Below, one piece after another: positions 1-19,298 of a stretch of DNA of 64,000 nucleotides (position 1 is its first letter; each line of letters opens with the position of its first letter). This DNA is from Nereocystis luetkeana (lineage: Eukaryota; Sar; Phaeophyceae; Laminariales; Laminariaceae). The position numbers and the translations under genes are program-made. The stretch lies in contig JARUPZ010000034.1 of NCBI GenBank assembly GCA_031213475.1, positions 868,001-932,000 of the forward strand, in the 5' to 3' direction. The notes beneath the pieces are model-generated. The model worked only from the letters and a program-made list of their open reading frames with translations. It ran no database searches and had not been told where the DNA came from.

Positions 1-206
1 TACTACTACGAAGCTGGCGAAGGAATTTGAAAGTAAGTACCGAATTATAAAATATACCAGGGACGACATAGATAGCATCACAATTCAATTTTGTTTCCGA
101 GGTTTTCTTCTTTTTTCGGGAAAGTTATGAGTGATCCATGTTGAAGATCATGCTGCACATTGTCAGATTGATGGCAAGAAGAGGAATAATAATAATGAAT
201 GAATAT

Positions 207-321
207 CACTTTTAGGACTGCAGCCTCGTTTAAAATTTGGGGACAATTAATTGGGGACAAATTACTTGGAATTTGACTGCCTTGTCCCCAAAACGGGTCT
301 GGAGTTCTAAAGGGGTTAATA
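207..321. repeat. Hairpin repeat family B, copy 1
   Basis: A palindromic repeat whose arms read about TTTTAGGACTGCAG...GTCCCCAAAACGGG...CTAAAGGGGTT. The same arms recur at eight or nine other places in the window. The left arm of this copy is diverged. Confidence 0.7.
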
Positions 322-2439
322 CCGCTACATACATACCTTGAGGTAAAAAACTTAAATAAGTACATACCATACGAAATACACGATAGATAATCGTCAGTCA
401 CTAGTGGGAGTTTGTATTATAATAGAAGAATCTTATAATAAATAATACCTGTCGAGGGGCGCCCGCATGGAATCTGACCTGCCTGATACACGCGCTAATC
501 GCCGTACATACATGTTCATAGAAATATCAGGCAATATATATACGTATATATATATAGCCCGTGTGGGGGGTTCCCTTAATTCGGTAGGCGGTTTTATTCG
601 GGGGTATATGTTTTCGTGTCCCCTTTATGGGGTTTCCATTATTTCGGTAGACTTTTTGCTTCGGGATGATACGTGGATTATAGACTAGGATATACCCTGC
701 CTCACGTAGAGATAGTAGATGTCAGTCAATCATCATTGCTCAGTTTTGTGTGGAGTATATAGCCTCCCCCACGTACAGAAAATCAGTCTGGTGGACACTA
801 GAGTATATAAAGCGGCTTCGCGCACTGGCTTCTGTGTAGCAGGTAGTACGCCCCCGCACGTACAGTTAGTTCAGAAGTATCAATAATAGTACAAATAAAT
901 ACGTTTATTAATAATACTGACTGGTAGATATTATGTCTGGCCGAAATATCAGTTGCGACGAGACAGAACTTTACCAGCTGGCGCAGCAACCAGAAGCATG
1001 TTTGTTGTATCCATGCACACGTACACCTTGCGTACACACCTCTTCTTGTAAGTGACGGGCGGTCCTATTCATTTCCCCGAACGGGCGGATTATTTGTTCA
1101 AACTGAAACCCGTCAACGCTAAACTACAAGAGCATGCAGGCGCTCTACTGTATGACAGACGTATGTATGTGTATGTTTCTCGACGAACGGCTGCGCACGC
1201 ACCACCGCCCAAAGAAGACACTTGTTCAGTGGGTGCCGCGCTTTCAAGCTGTTACTCACAACTAACTGCGACGAGAGGCTACGGTCAGTACGTTCTTGCG
1301 GTAGCGATACTCCGAAGCGACCGCCTTGCGGCTGACAGGCGCAGCATTACCCCGCCGGCGTCAGAACCCCAGCTGACGAATAGACCACGAGATTGCTACT
1401 TGTCAGAGTGTGCAGCGTTTTTAATCATTTTCACGACTCGCACGAGAGCCTACTACCCTTTTGTGCGACATACACACACGGTGGAGTCACCGCCTTTAGG
1501 CCTGCCAGAACCATCGTCAACTACGTCTACACTATCCAGACGGTCGATCAATCGTTGGTGGCTCCACGTAACTGCAGCGCTTTCCTTCAGTCTGCGCTTC
1601 GTCGTCAACAGCAGCAGCAACGCCAACAACAGCAGCAGCAGCGGCACCTACTACTACTGCTGTACCGGCAGCAACACATATTGGATATAGCTGTCAGTTA
1701 GTCCAGCATCACTGCCCTGAAGTCTGCACGCCATCGTCAGCAACAACAGCAGCAGCGATTCTGTAGTAGTAGTAGTAGTGTGCAGAAGTAGTACTACAAT
1801 AACATATCCATCTTCAGCGACAGAGCGGGAAGGGCGTCCGCGTAACTGCTGTGGTAAGCACATTTGCTGACGATGTTGTAGTTCGTTTTGCATGTTTGTC
1901 CGATCGGAACTCTTTTCTTGGCAGTACGATGAAAAGGAATCCGTTGTGATCGATCGCGGCTCAGTGACCAAGGGAGCAACACAGCAGACGAGCCGTGCTA
2001 TTTTGTATAATAATAGGGGATGTTTGAGTATGCTCGCTGACCGAGCTCCTCTGCTCAGGAATTACCGACACTATTATTGCTGTGGTTCTGTAGTCGACAT
2101 ACAGTGCACCTCGCGCAATCAAAGAGAAGATGTGTGGTGTGTCACGCTTTTCAGCAATTCGAAAATCTCCCTGCACTAAATTCAAGTAGTTAGTGTTATA
2201 CTCTATTTTTTCTTCTCCATTTTACTTTATTGCATTCGCCCTTCTTTTCTTTCTCCCTGCTTCTTAAAATTAATAGTCGTGAGACAGATCCCGGGTCACG
2301 TACGTAGCAGTCTCTCCTCCCCCCTCCACACCACAGCACAGTTCGTGCCTTGCACCTGTATCGCGTGAAGACCTTAGCCCTTTCTTTGCTCGCTGTGGTC
2401 GACTCGCGTAGATTCCCCCCGACTGTCATTTTTCGTATT

Positions 2440-2526
2440 AACCCTTTTAGGACCGCAGTTCTGTTTCGGGGACAACTTACTTAGAATTTGAGCGTTTTGT
2501 CCCCAAAACGGGACTACGATTCTTAT
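2440..2526. repeat. Hairpin repeat family B, copy 2
   Basis: It begins AACCCTTTTAGGACCGCAG and closes with an inverted arm containing GTCCCCAAAACGGGACT. It lies just downstream of the SINE head on the minus strand and may replace the missing SINE body. Confidence 0.7.
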
Positions 2527-2561
2527 ATATATATGTACAATATATATTCATGATTTTATCA

Positions 2562-2640
2562 CGGTGGTATTCGAACTCACGAAACTGGCCCTATCAAATA
2601 GCAACGGGCAAGGGCATACCACTGAGCCACACCGGGCTTT
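2562..2640 (-). repeat. tRNA-like head of a SINE (or tRNA pseudogene)
   Basis: On the minus strand an A-box-like TGGCTCAGTGG (2629-2639) is followed about 50 bases later by a B-box-like GAGTTCGAATAC (2567-2578). The block TTTCGTGAGTTCGA is shared with the SINE copy at 47.2-47.4 kb. The acceptor stem pairs at only about five of seven positions, so a working tRNA gene is unlikely. No SINE body follows. Confidence 0.6.
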
Positions 2641-5600
2641 GACCATCATTGTGTTCGGGAATCATGGGTACGGTTCTTGGCCCGTGTATTTCTGCACTCG
2701 TTCTCCCTCATTAAATACGAGATACTTGTCCCCAGACACGTGGGTGTGGTGTGGTGTGGTGCTATTAAGCCATTCACGGCTATACGAAAGTGGCCCCACA
2801 CTAAAAAATACGCGCGCCGTTCTCAACTAACTGCTGCTGATTTATGTATTCCGTACTAACTACTGCCTGTTGTACGTACAGTAAATCCGAGTAATTTGTC
2901 CGCGAAGAAGACGTGCGCGCAGTTCTTGGCCAATACCTGGTATACATTTCTGCAGCAATTATCCCTCACGAAATAAAGCCATGCAGTTTGTCCACAAAAA
3001 CGCTGGAGGGACGAAACTCCAAATAGCATAATATGCCATTCATAGTGTAGGAGCGAGAGTCCGGGGTTGGTTGAATCTGGCGTAGACAGCAATAATAATA
3101 ATAGTTACTTAGTAGACAAAAAAATAAATCCTACCGGTATGCCGTTTTCCCGTCGCTCAAAGCGCTGAACCAAGTAAGTAAGTGGAAGTTGTTACCAGGT
3201 AGCCTTTTTTTCACCGACGAACGAACGTAGACGAGATATACTCGTATTATGATGGGGGGATGCCGTTCATTACCGCCGTACGTAATTTGTGAAAAGAAAG
3301 ACAAGGCAAGTGGTTGGGGGGGTGTGCACGCCTGGCATGTATGTGGCTACTACTACTGTCCGATCTGTTAAAATAGGCGCCGCCCGTAAGGAATGCTCCT
3401 CTGACTCAAGCAGGAAAGTACTATCTATGAAAAAAACATACCTACCTGGTATAAAACGGGTGGTAGTACTACTACTACTACTTACTTACTGTAGATGAGC
3501 TACCTCACTCAACGACGAGGACCGCCACCAAGCCCCGACTTCACCGGACCTGATGTGGGGGGTTATGGTGTGGCTGTACGATGTACACACATATTATATA
3601 TATATATATATGTGTGTCAAACGTTGCGATCATGATGGGCGCCTGTAATTCAATTGGTTCGCTGCCTCTGCGTCATGTCTCAGGTCGAGCTGTACTGTAG
3701 CCGCACGACACCATTTATTTATTTAGTCTGCGACAGAGTGTATGGGGATACCTGTCAAGTAAGTAAGTGCTGATGGCTGATTTCCCTCGTTGTGGCTAGA
3801 GTGCGTGTCCAAGAGACTCGCGGCCCGCTACCCACACGGTGGTAGAACAGAAGTACTATTCATATTATTATTAGCGAGAACAGGTGCCAGATATATTTAC
3901 TACTGTAGCAGAGTAGTGTCGTTGAGAACACGAAAAGGAGGAGGAGGAAAATGCGAACCGAAGAACTAACACACCCACTTACTCAGTACTACTTGTACAG
4001 TACTTATATTATGCCTGTTTGTTGCTATTTATTGATGGCCCCTATCGCTATACGCCTGGCGCATGTTACTGTTGTTACAATCCGCTCATCATGTCGGTTG
4101 AAACGATGGTTAGTAGTGGTTTTGCGTGATAGGGCACTGAAATCAACCAAAATGATACCCTGGTAACGTTTTGCGTTTTGTCAACCATTTTCGAGCAGCG
4201 TCAGCGTCCAGCGGTACGGGTGTATACGGGTAGGATCACGTTGCGCCGGTGTCGTAAGCCTCCTTGCCATTGTAACGTGGATATGAACATGAGCGTGCGC
4301 AATCCCCCAATCACGACGGGGCCGTGGCTGTTCTCTTCACCTCACATTGCCATTTTTGAGGCCCATATTACGTGATGACCAAACGTCACCAAAACAATTG
4401 GAGGACCTACAGTAGGTGTGGCTTTACCAACCTTACAATCCGGAGGGGGGGGCAGAGTAACAATACTATCTGGTACTACGTAGTAATATACATAGTATTC
4501 ATACCCAAGTATAGTGTGTAGACATAGGGGGTACGTGTTTTTTTAGTCCATCGTATGTTCTGATTACTATTAATATGTATTCATTTGACCCCCATTGTAA
4601 CGGGAGGGGTCCTTCTATAGTGCCGGTTGAGTAGTACCGGTTGCCCGCTACAGCGCATGCATGTGGAACCGGTTGGCACCAGATGGGATTCCCAAGTGAG
4701 GTAGACTATTATAGTGTGAAAGAGGTTGTCGGTTGCATCTAATATACTGATATCGTTAGCTGGCGCATACCGGCACTATATGTAGAGGAATCATTACTGC
4801 ACTGCAGCACTAAGATATATATGAGGGGGTCCCCTAACTGTTGCGAGTTAGGTACTACCAAACATTACTTCATGTCAATATGATACGAACTTTTGGTCTG
4901 CCTTGTGCCTGGTCCCAGGCACCGCAGCATTCGCCACGATATATATGCTACATACCGGGTATTGAACAGTGCGCTCGTAGTGCAAAACACACCACAACTG
5001 TTAAACACACAGCTGTGCTGTGGTAACTGCCCGTACCCCGCTCAACACCATTCAGCGCACTGCGTTCGTTCGTAGCTCGACTCTCCTTACAATCCGTCGT
5101 CTCTCGGTACAGATTTTGCGTTTAGTGTTGAGGATTTGTCGCCCTCGTGCTCGATATCAGCATCTCGACATGTGCTCGACATGTATGTACAACCTCTCTA
5201 CCCGAGGCGAGGAATTTTGCATAATATATATATATATACAGTTGAAAATTCATCCCCGTGCTGGGCACCAGCCATGCTTTTGTAATTTGCTCGATCCCTC
5301 TCAGTTGAAGCAAACACCCTGTACGTAGCGTGGTACGCTGCAGTGGCTCTGGATTGGCGTGCGAGTCGTCTCTGAACGAAACCACCCCTTCCAGTCGCCG
5401 CCGAGATTCGCAAGGGACACACACTGACAGACAGTGCGTTCGGGTCCGTGGAGATCAGTATACGCCGTGAAATCATGTCCCCTGTTTCGACTTTTGTGGC
5501 AAGTGAAACTTCCGGGCGAGATACTGACTACATTACCACACTGTACAGAGAGAAGGCCATTTCGGAGAGAGTTACTGCTGTGGGGCAGGCTACCAGTCCG

Positions 5601-5868
5601 TGGGAAATCGACGGTTCACGATGCGGTGGGCATTGACCCGAGCTATTCGCTAACGCATCCCTTGTAATATCTGAAAAATACCTGGTGCGCCCGCTGACAC
5701 GCACTCACGTTTGACATACTTCAAACTATATACTAAGGTATATACTTACCTCGTTTTCGCCACCGCTTCCGCGTTTTGTGACTGAACATGTATACCCCCA
5801 TCTTAAGATATACCTGGTACCTCGCAGTGCGAGTCTGCCTGTGAAGGTCGAGAGAGAGGGAAGCAATC

Positions 5869-5958
5869 ATGTCGGCCATCATCCGAACGGCCGAGGTGCT
5901 CGTTTACGTTCTTCTGCTGGCGTCAAGCTTTGAAGGACTGCTTGCCACTCTTTCACCG
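5869..5958 (+). CDS. Possible signal-peptide exon (first exon of the carbonic anhydrase?)
   Basis: An ATG at 5869 opens a 30-codon frame that looks like a secretory signal: a charged start (MSAIIRTAE), a hydrophobic core (VLVYVLLLASS) and a small-residue end (FEGLLA). A GT donor follows at 5959 in phase 0, the phase of all six confirmed carbonic anhydrase introns. The first confirmed exon of that gene lacks an N-terminus and an in-frame stop lies just upstream of it (11339-11341), so an upstream exon is needed. The 5.5 kb gap and the possible need for a bridging exon (a frame ending near 7603 before GTGAGT is one option) keep this tentative. Confidence 0.3.
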
Positions 5959-5987
5959 GTGGGCACATTATCTCATGTTCGCACTAA

Positions 5988-5993
<6 letters not shown>

Positions 5994-6038
<45 letters not shown>
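5994..6038. repeat. (AT)n microsatellite
   Basis: About 22 uninterrupted TA units. Confidence 0.95.
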
Positions 6039-6041
<3 letters not shown>

Positions 6042-7895
6042 TGGTGATGATGGCAAGTCGGACACGTTTTCTCGGGTTGCTGTCGTGGGTCAAGTCCATT
6101 CGTTTTCAGTCGTACGTATCGTCGCTCTCAGAGTATTCGCAGATACCAGGTAGATACTATTGGCCTGCGTTACAGCTTTACAGTCAAAACAATGTCGAAG
6201 CACTGCTGCGGTGACGGTTATGGGCGTTGCACCAAGCACCAGCCCGGGGGTGTTGTACGTGTATTCCAGATGCTCGCCTAACTACGAACCGTAAGGATAT
6301 TTACTGCTGTATACCCGGTATACGACAGACACGTAGCGCGATGGTAGCCGTGTGGCTGTTGCACGCGCTTCGTAGAAGGTAGGCGGTACATTAGGCCGCG
6401 TGCTTTTGGCCAAAATACTTGTGACTGCCGTGGCTCTTTGACCGACATGATGCTACCGGAATACCCAACATCGTCGGAAGATCATTCGCTGTATGGCTGT
6501 ATGGCTGCATAGATAGGGCTAGGCCATCGGGTTGCACTCCGCGTTTTGTCAAAGTCAGATAATGGATGACTTACTAAGACAGAGCATATAACTCATCAGG
6601 TGAGGAGCCCCACGAGAAAAAAGTAGGTGCACAGCAGCAGCTGCTATCCCTAGCACGTACGTATGTTTGTGTCTTAAGAAGACTGATAAACCCACACTTA
6701 CTTACTCATACGTGTGGCCTTTTAGATCGGTGTGTATGCAGGAGTATGCATGACTCATCCCCTGAGCTCCTTCCTGAAGTGAGCAACTGCCGGATAGTTA
6801 TGAGAATTTTACAATTCATTAGTTTTCAGGACTAACTAACGTAAATTTATCCTCGAATCGGGTTGGTCGGGCATAATTTCCGAAGTCATGTTGATGCTTC
6901 TTATTGCGTGAAGAGCTCCGAAACTAAGCCACCACCCCTATAAGGCATTGCTCATAATATGAGCCCCCAAAGGGGTAATATAGTGGCACCTACAGTAAGC
7001 CTCCCGTAATACGCGAATAATGGTAAAATGAAGGAGATTAAAAAGCTCTCGGTGGGCGCGGTTAAGGTCTCCACAGACAGGCGCAGTGTGACGTGTAAAA
7101 CGTAGGTTATGGGTGAATAGTAATCGGATAGGAGATATCCATACCTACCTCCCACTACTCATGAGAAAATACTGTCAACCCTATCCGAAGGATACGAAAA
7201 TCACGCAAGGAAGCAGGTTTGCTGCAGTGGCAGCATGTTTTCCACGAAACCTTGAAAACCGCCGAGCTCCCAGATGACGCGTACCAGGTTTGTAGTATCG
7301 TGTGAAGTGCAACTGCCGAAGTAACTCATACAGTTCCCTCTACAACCCTGGTGCGCTCTTTTTTCGTGACCCCGCTGCGGCTGCTATCGCCGACTGACTG
7401 GCGGCATTTCCCCTGTCGGCGAATCTTGTTCTACCGACCATCCGGGGTGGGGTGGTGTTGCGTGGCGGTGTGGCGGCGTGGCCGTGTGGTGATTTTGGTG
7501 GAAACGGACGACAGCACGTGCGACACCTTGCGACCGGTAAGCCGGCGTGAACTCCGTCTTGTTTCCATATCTCCGCTTTGTGTATACTTCGACGTAGACT
7601 ACGAGTGAGTATAGAAGTCACCCCCGGGCAAAAATGAAGTTGGCGTGTCCCAAGGAGCGCAAAGGGCAAAGTGAGACAGACCACATCACTCTCTACAAAG
7701 TACACGATAGATAGTACTCAAGCAACAACTAACTGAGGATCGAAACGTAGTGGCTCGTCGTTTGCACGACACATGAGAACCCAATAGTTAGTTGCAGCAG
7801 CATGCGCTTTCCACTTGACAATTAATTGTGTCTCATCCCACGATAGAGGTTGCTGTTTTTGGCACAGTATTTCCTTGCCGGTTGAGTTCCTTAAG
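6039..7895. other. Stretch without a recognised gene
   Basis: Nothing here is recognisable as coding on either strand apart from short open frames. It holds one exact TACCAGGTA (6144-6152). If the signal exon at 5869 is real this is intron sequence. Confidence 0.4.
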
Positions 7896-8098
7896 TGTCA
7901 ATATACGGACGCGTTCTGTCACTATTATTCGTGAAATTATCCAGAATCTGAAGCAAAAAAAAATCAAGTTCGTTAAGTTTCACACCTTTAAAAGTTTGGG
8001 GGAAAAAATCAGGAAAATATGGAGGATTGAAATTTTTGCGCGAAAAAAATGTCGAAAATTAAAATTGAGAAAAAAAAGCTCTCCGATGATGACGAAGA
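7896..8098. repeat. Diverged relative of the 8.2-8.6 kb foldback element
   Basis: It shares, in the same order, the blocks GCGTTCTGTCACTATTATTC, AAATCAAGTTCGTTAA, TTTGGGGGAAAAAA, GCGCGAAAAAAATGTCGAAAA and CTCTCCGAT with the element that starts 130 bp downstream. It lacks the complete outer arms. Confidence 0.7.
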
Positions 8099-8228
8099 GT
8101 GACCCTTATACACCAGTAACTAGTTACGATCATAATCGTACCAGTACACACACGTACGTACGGTTGAGAACCGACGCATTGCAAGCTTGGCCGGGTTGCG
8201 TAAATTAACTCCTTCTATTATAATGAAT

Positions 8229-8619
8229 GTTCGTTCTTATCGGAGAGCGTGTTTTCCATAATTAATTTCCAAAGTTTGGAAATAATCGGAGATAATATGT
8301 ATCAATGTACGGAGGCGTTCTGTCACTATTATTCGTGAAATTCTCCCGAACCAAAAATATCAAGTTCGTTAACATTCCAATATTTGGGGGAAAAAAACAG
8401 GAATATTTGGAAGATTGAAAAATTGCGCGAAAAAAATGTCGAAAAATTGGGAAAAAACTCTCCGATAAGAATGACCATATATTTTTGGTTGAGAAATTCT
8501 GGAGAATTTCACGAATGAATAATGACAGAACGCCTCCGTATATTGATACATATCTCCGATTATTTCCAAACTTTGGAAATTAAATATTTAGGAAAAAACG
8601 CTCTCCGATAAGAATGAAC
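8229..8619. mobile_element. Foldback/MITE-like element with ~120-bp inverted arms
   Basis: The left arm (8229-8350) starts GTTCGTTCTTATCGGAGAGC and includes CCAAAGTTTGGAAATAAT and GGCGTTCTGTCACTATTATT. The right arm (about 8500-8619) is its reverse complement and ends in AGAATGAAC. The A/T-rich centre has no coding capacity. No clear target duplication is visible. A non-autonomous DNA transposon is the likeliest reading. Confidence 0.75.
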
Positions 8620-9239
8620 CTAAGTCGTGCTTGTTTGTTACGATATTTATATAAGCAAATATATACCCTGGTATATCAGAAGACAGCACTTTCACACCCC
8701 ACGACGGACAGCAACCAACCTTGCCTTGACATACATGCCTTGACCAACACCAAACTACTAGGTTTCAACATACATACATGGAATACTCGGCCCTATACAC
8801 CCTTGACAGTACACGTTTTGCAAGGCTTGACATGTATGTCTCCTGTGACGCATTTGCTGCTACGTAGGTAGCTTGCGAATACGTCAAAATTCCGTGCAAG
8901 TAAGTGGCAACTTAACTGCTATTAATAGCAATAATAGTAGCAGCAGCGATAACCAAACAAAGCAGCCGTGTCAAGAATATATATGGCGTATGGGTAGCCT
9001 ATCGCTATTATTATAGTATACCAGGTATATAATACAAGTACACCCATCCATGCTGTACTATCACCCAACAACACGCACGCTGTAATCAACCACCATCGGC
9101 TTGACTTCTCGGTTCGTGTCTGTTACGGTATGTTACTGATACGTTTCCAGGAGATGCGTCTTCCCCCGATTGGACATACCGCCGCACTACCGGCGACGGG
9201 AAAGAGCCGTACAGCCCCAGGTACGGACTTTGACTTTAT

Positions 9240-9432
9240 TTGCAAAAATAAAAAAAAAGGATTCAATTGTTGAGAGCGCCTTGCAGCGTGGGTAGGCACA
9301 ACAATTCGATGCGAGTCGACGAGGGAAGAAAAGGCTGAAATCTTCTCGCGATAAAAATGAAGGCACGTACCGTAGCGGGAAGGAGGGAGAAGAGCCTGCT
9401 ATGTGACCCCGGATCTGAGTTACGAGTTGGAA
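9240..9432 (+). repeat. SINE copy without its tRNA head
   Basis: After an A-rich run, the body (ATTCGATGCGAGTCGACGAG, then ATAAAAATGAAGGCACG, ending GATCTGAGTTACGA) matches the body of the complete SINE at 19.0-19.3 kb. No A or B box precedes it, so it looks 5'-truncated, as LINE-mobilised copies often are. Confidence 0.8.
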
Positions 9433-9892
9433 GGAGAGAGAGAAGATGTATGTAATGTGCGAAGATAATGAATGGGATGATGAGAGAAAAAAAAAAGAAA
9501 AAAGGTACGGAGAGCAGAGTTTCCGCGGTCATGACGAACCAGCGCTAACTGACTGGTACACCCGCTCAGCGGTGATACATCTATATTTATTTCAGTGTGT
9601 ATGTGTTGCCTCCTAAACGAAGCCATTAATTTGAATCCTTATAGTACTTAATCAATGAATGCCACATACCGCTACCCTACCCACCATACCCTGCCCTACC
9701 CTACCCTAAACAACAAACCACCTACCTGATATCATCACATACATACATACGATAAAGGCACGTACCAGATAACGAAAAAGGGAGGTAAAATACAACGTTT
9801 GTTTGAAGAACGTAGAGTAGTGCCACATCTATAGGGTTAGGGTTAAAGTACTGTAAAATTCAGTCGTGCCGCGGTAGAAGTGCAATTTCATA

Positions 9893-10236
9893 CACCCCTA
9901 CCCTGCCCGATACCCTATCCTATACCCTACACTGATGCCCTACCCTATCATATCTTACCCTGCCCTACCCTACTCTACCCTTCCCTACCCTGCCCTACCC
10001 TACCCTTCCCTACCCTACCCTACCCTACCCTGCCCTACCCTACCCTACCCTACCCTACCCTACCCTACCCTACCCTACCCTACCGAACCCTACCCTGCCC
10101 TACCCTAACCTACCCTACCCTGCCCTGACCTGCCCCACCCTACCCTACCCTACCCTACCCTAGCCTACCCTACCCTACGTTACCCTACCCTATCCTACGC
10201 TACCCTACCCTACCCTACCCTACCCTACCCTACACA
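9893..10236. repeat. (TACCC)n pentanucleotide array
   Basis: About 68 five-base units, mostly CCCTA, with TGCCC and TTCCC variants. A shorter patch of the same unit lies at about 9665-9710. It resembles but is not the TTAGGG-type telomere hexamer. Confidence 0.95.
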
Positions 10237-10796
10237 ACGCCTGGTATCAGCACTTACTTACGATACACGCACGTACCAGGTACCAGATAAATATTAAAAG
10301 GTTTTTGGAGGAACGTATAGATATGTATGGCCAAAACTACCACCCGTGTATGCTTCGTATGTACGGTAACAGGGCCATGCCAAAGGTGGAGGGTAGAAGT
10401 GGTAGTTTTGGGCCGAAATATTTCATGAACCGTCGCAACTGAACAAGTAGCCAACCAACAGTGAAAATTTAAATCCTAGTTTATGTTCCACAGCAGTTTC
10501 AGTTGGTTTCGTTGTTCGCGGGGCGCTCACCGTGTCTCTTGGGAAACGTAAGGTATTTTTATGTGGGGTATATATAGAGCTCCTCATCGTAGGAGCTTGA
10601 GAAACACTAGGTATTACCACCCCGTCCTACCGCTACACATGACTCAGCAGACCTTGAAACGCGGCCACTGTTTGCTCCAGCTGTGGCTACTGTACTCTAT
10701 ACCTGGTACCACACCATGGGATGATTTTCCGAACAGGATTTCGCGAAACAAAGGGGGGCACTCAGATCGAAAGTACAGTTGTAGTATTACGGGGGA

Positions 10797-10890
10797 CCAC
10801 AGTTAACAGGACCTATGGTATACATAAAAACCTATATGTCTACCATTTTTAGTAACAAAATTTGGTCCTGTTAACTATGGCCCCCCGTAA
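10797..10890. mobile_element. MITE family A, copy 1
   Basis: Near-perfect hairpin with ends TTACGGGGG...CCCCCGTAA flanked by TA on both sides (10795-10796, 10891-10892). The arms contain GACCA(C/T)AGTTAACAGGACC. TA target duplication and size suggest a Tc1/mariner-type MITE. Confidence 0.9.
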
Positions 10891-11119
10891 TAATAGTTGT
10901 TTGATGGAAAATAACTCCCTGTGACACCATCCTATAAATAATGTATTGCTCGGATTTTGCATGTTTTCCGTTGGCGGGTTACAATGAGGTCAAAAATAAA
11001 TCCTAGCAGGTGTTGTGTAGTTATTATGCGTTTCACGCGGTATATTGTTGAAGGGGCGGAGTGTAGCCGTGCTCAACAGTACTGTAGTGGCAGCTTGTCT
11101 CGCAACAGCAGTAGTAGTA

Positions 11120-11224
11120 TTACGGGGGACCATAGTTAATAGGACCAAATATTGTTAGTAAAAATGGTGAAATATATAGGTTTTTACGTATACCATAGGT
11201 CCTATTAACTATGGTCCCCCGTAA
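11120..11224. mobile_element. MITE family A, copy 2
   Basis: Same hairpin, of the AATAGGACC subfamily, flanked by TA. Short TAG triplet runs touch both ends. It lies 200 bp before the first confirmed carbonic anhydrase exon. Confidence 0.93.
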
Positions 11225-11428
11225 TAGTAGCGCAAAAACAAGGGTGACACATACATACAGAAAACGTCGAGGCTTACAAACAACCTGTATGGACTTCGAA
11301 GTCCGATTCCAGTATTCGGTATTTTCGACGCCATGATGTGACATGTATGTGTGTGTTTTACTGCCGTCCCCGCTGCCGTCTACTCGTGCTATGGCCCTCT
11401 GACCGTCACTTCTCCAAAAAAAAGCGAG

Positions 11429-18590
<7,162 letters not shown>

Positions 18591-19017
18591 AGGGGTAGGT
18601 TTATAGTAACTCCCTGGGCGTTGGTGATAGTCTAGTCCTCAATGGGGCCTACACGACACTGATAACATGGGTGCTGAGATTCATCAAGACTTGGAGAACG
18701 GGCCTTGTATGGCAATCGATGATGTGGATGCTGAGATATGTCCGGAAACAGCCCTTGGGGCCTAGATGGCATCAATGATGTCGGCGAAGAGACTGACCTG
18801 AATTTGGTCGATAAAGTATTTATGGCATTGACGATATTTGGTGCTAGCACCTATCAGGGCTTGAGAATTGACAAGGAAAGCATTCCCTGGCCCGAGTGAT
18901 TACGGTAGGAGGCTCTACTACAGTACCTCGAACCAGTACTACACCGTCAGTGGTGCACACTTTGGGTGTGTACCGTGTTTGGGTCGATGAAAATGATTAA
19001 TTGGCTTGTTCGCTGTC
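18591..19017. other. 3' flank of the carbonic anhydrase gene
   Basis: No gene is seen. From about 18650 to 18880 there is a diverged tandem repeat of roughly 60 bp with shared words such as GATGATGTGGATGCTGAGAT and GGCATCAATGATGT. No clear polyadenylation signal was found. Confidence 0.4.
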
Positions 19018-19298
19018 CGGCCGCCTCAGTGGTCTAGTGGTGCCCTCGACTGCTGGTAGATAGAGTTGATTCCGTCGGTTCAAGTCCCACCGTGGTGGGG
19101 GAAACAAATATGAAAAAAAAAAAAAAAGTATCAACCGATGAGAGCCCGTAGCGTGAGCAGGCGAAATTCGACGCGAGCCGACGAGGAAAGAAGGAGCTGA
19201 AGACTTCTCGCCATAAAAATGAAGGCACGACATATCGTGGGGAGGGGTGGGCGAGGGGGGCTTCTATGAGACCCCCCGATCTGAGTTACGACTCTCAA
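19018..19298 (+). mobile_element. Complete tRNA-derived SINE
   Basis: The head carries a pol III A box TGGTCTAGTGG (19030-19040) and a B box GGTTCAAGTCC (19077-19087), 37 bases apart as in tRNA genes. A 15-base A run follows, then a body (ATTCGACGCGAGCCGACGAG, ATAAAAATGAAGGCACGA, GATCTGAGTTACGA) shared with copies at 9.2 and 47.2 kb. SINEs are moved by LINE enzymes; no LINE is seen here. Confidence 0.85.

Larger units (their letters stand above)
1..5868. other. Gene-free stretch with small repeats
   Basis: I see no coding region here that I can support. Open frames are short or low in complexity, for example a 212-codon frame at 1052-1690 that starts at GTG and ends in CAG-type triplets. The stretch holds two copies of a short hairpin repeat (207-321, 2440-2526), a tRNA-like SINE head (2562-2640, minus), an (AT)n run near 3597-3611 and three exact copies of the TACCWGGTA 9-mer (2934, 3443, 5811). 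Upstream exons or regulatory DNA of the carbonic anhydrase gene could lie here, but nothing shows it. Confidence 0.5.

Noticed and set aside
1052-1690. A 212-codon plus frame near the left end
   Set aside because: GTG start, low-complexity C-terminus, no motif.
2562-2640. Functional tRNA gene
   Set aside because: Acceptor stem mismatches and shared sequence with the SINE head at 47.4 kb favour a SINE fragment.
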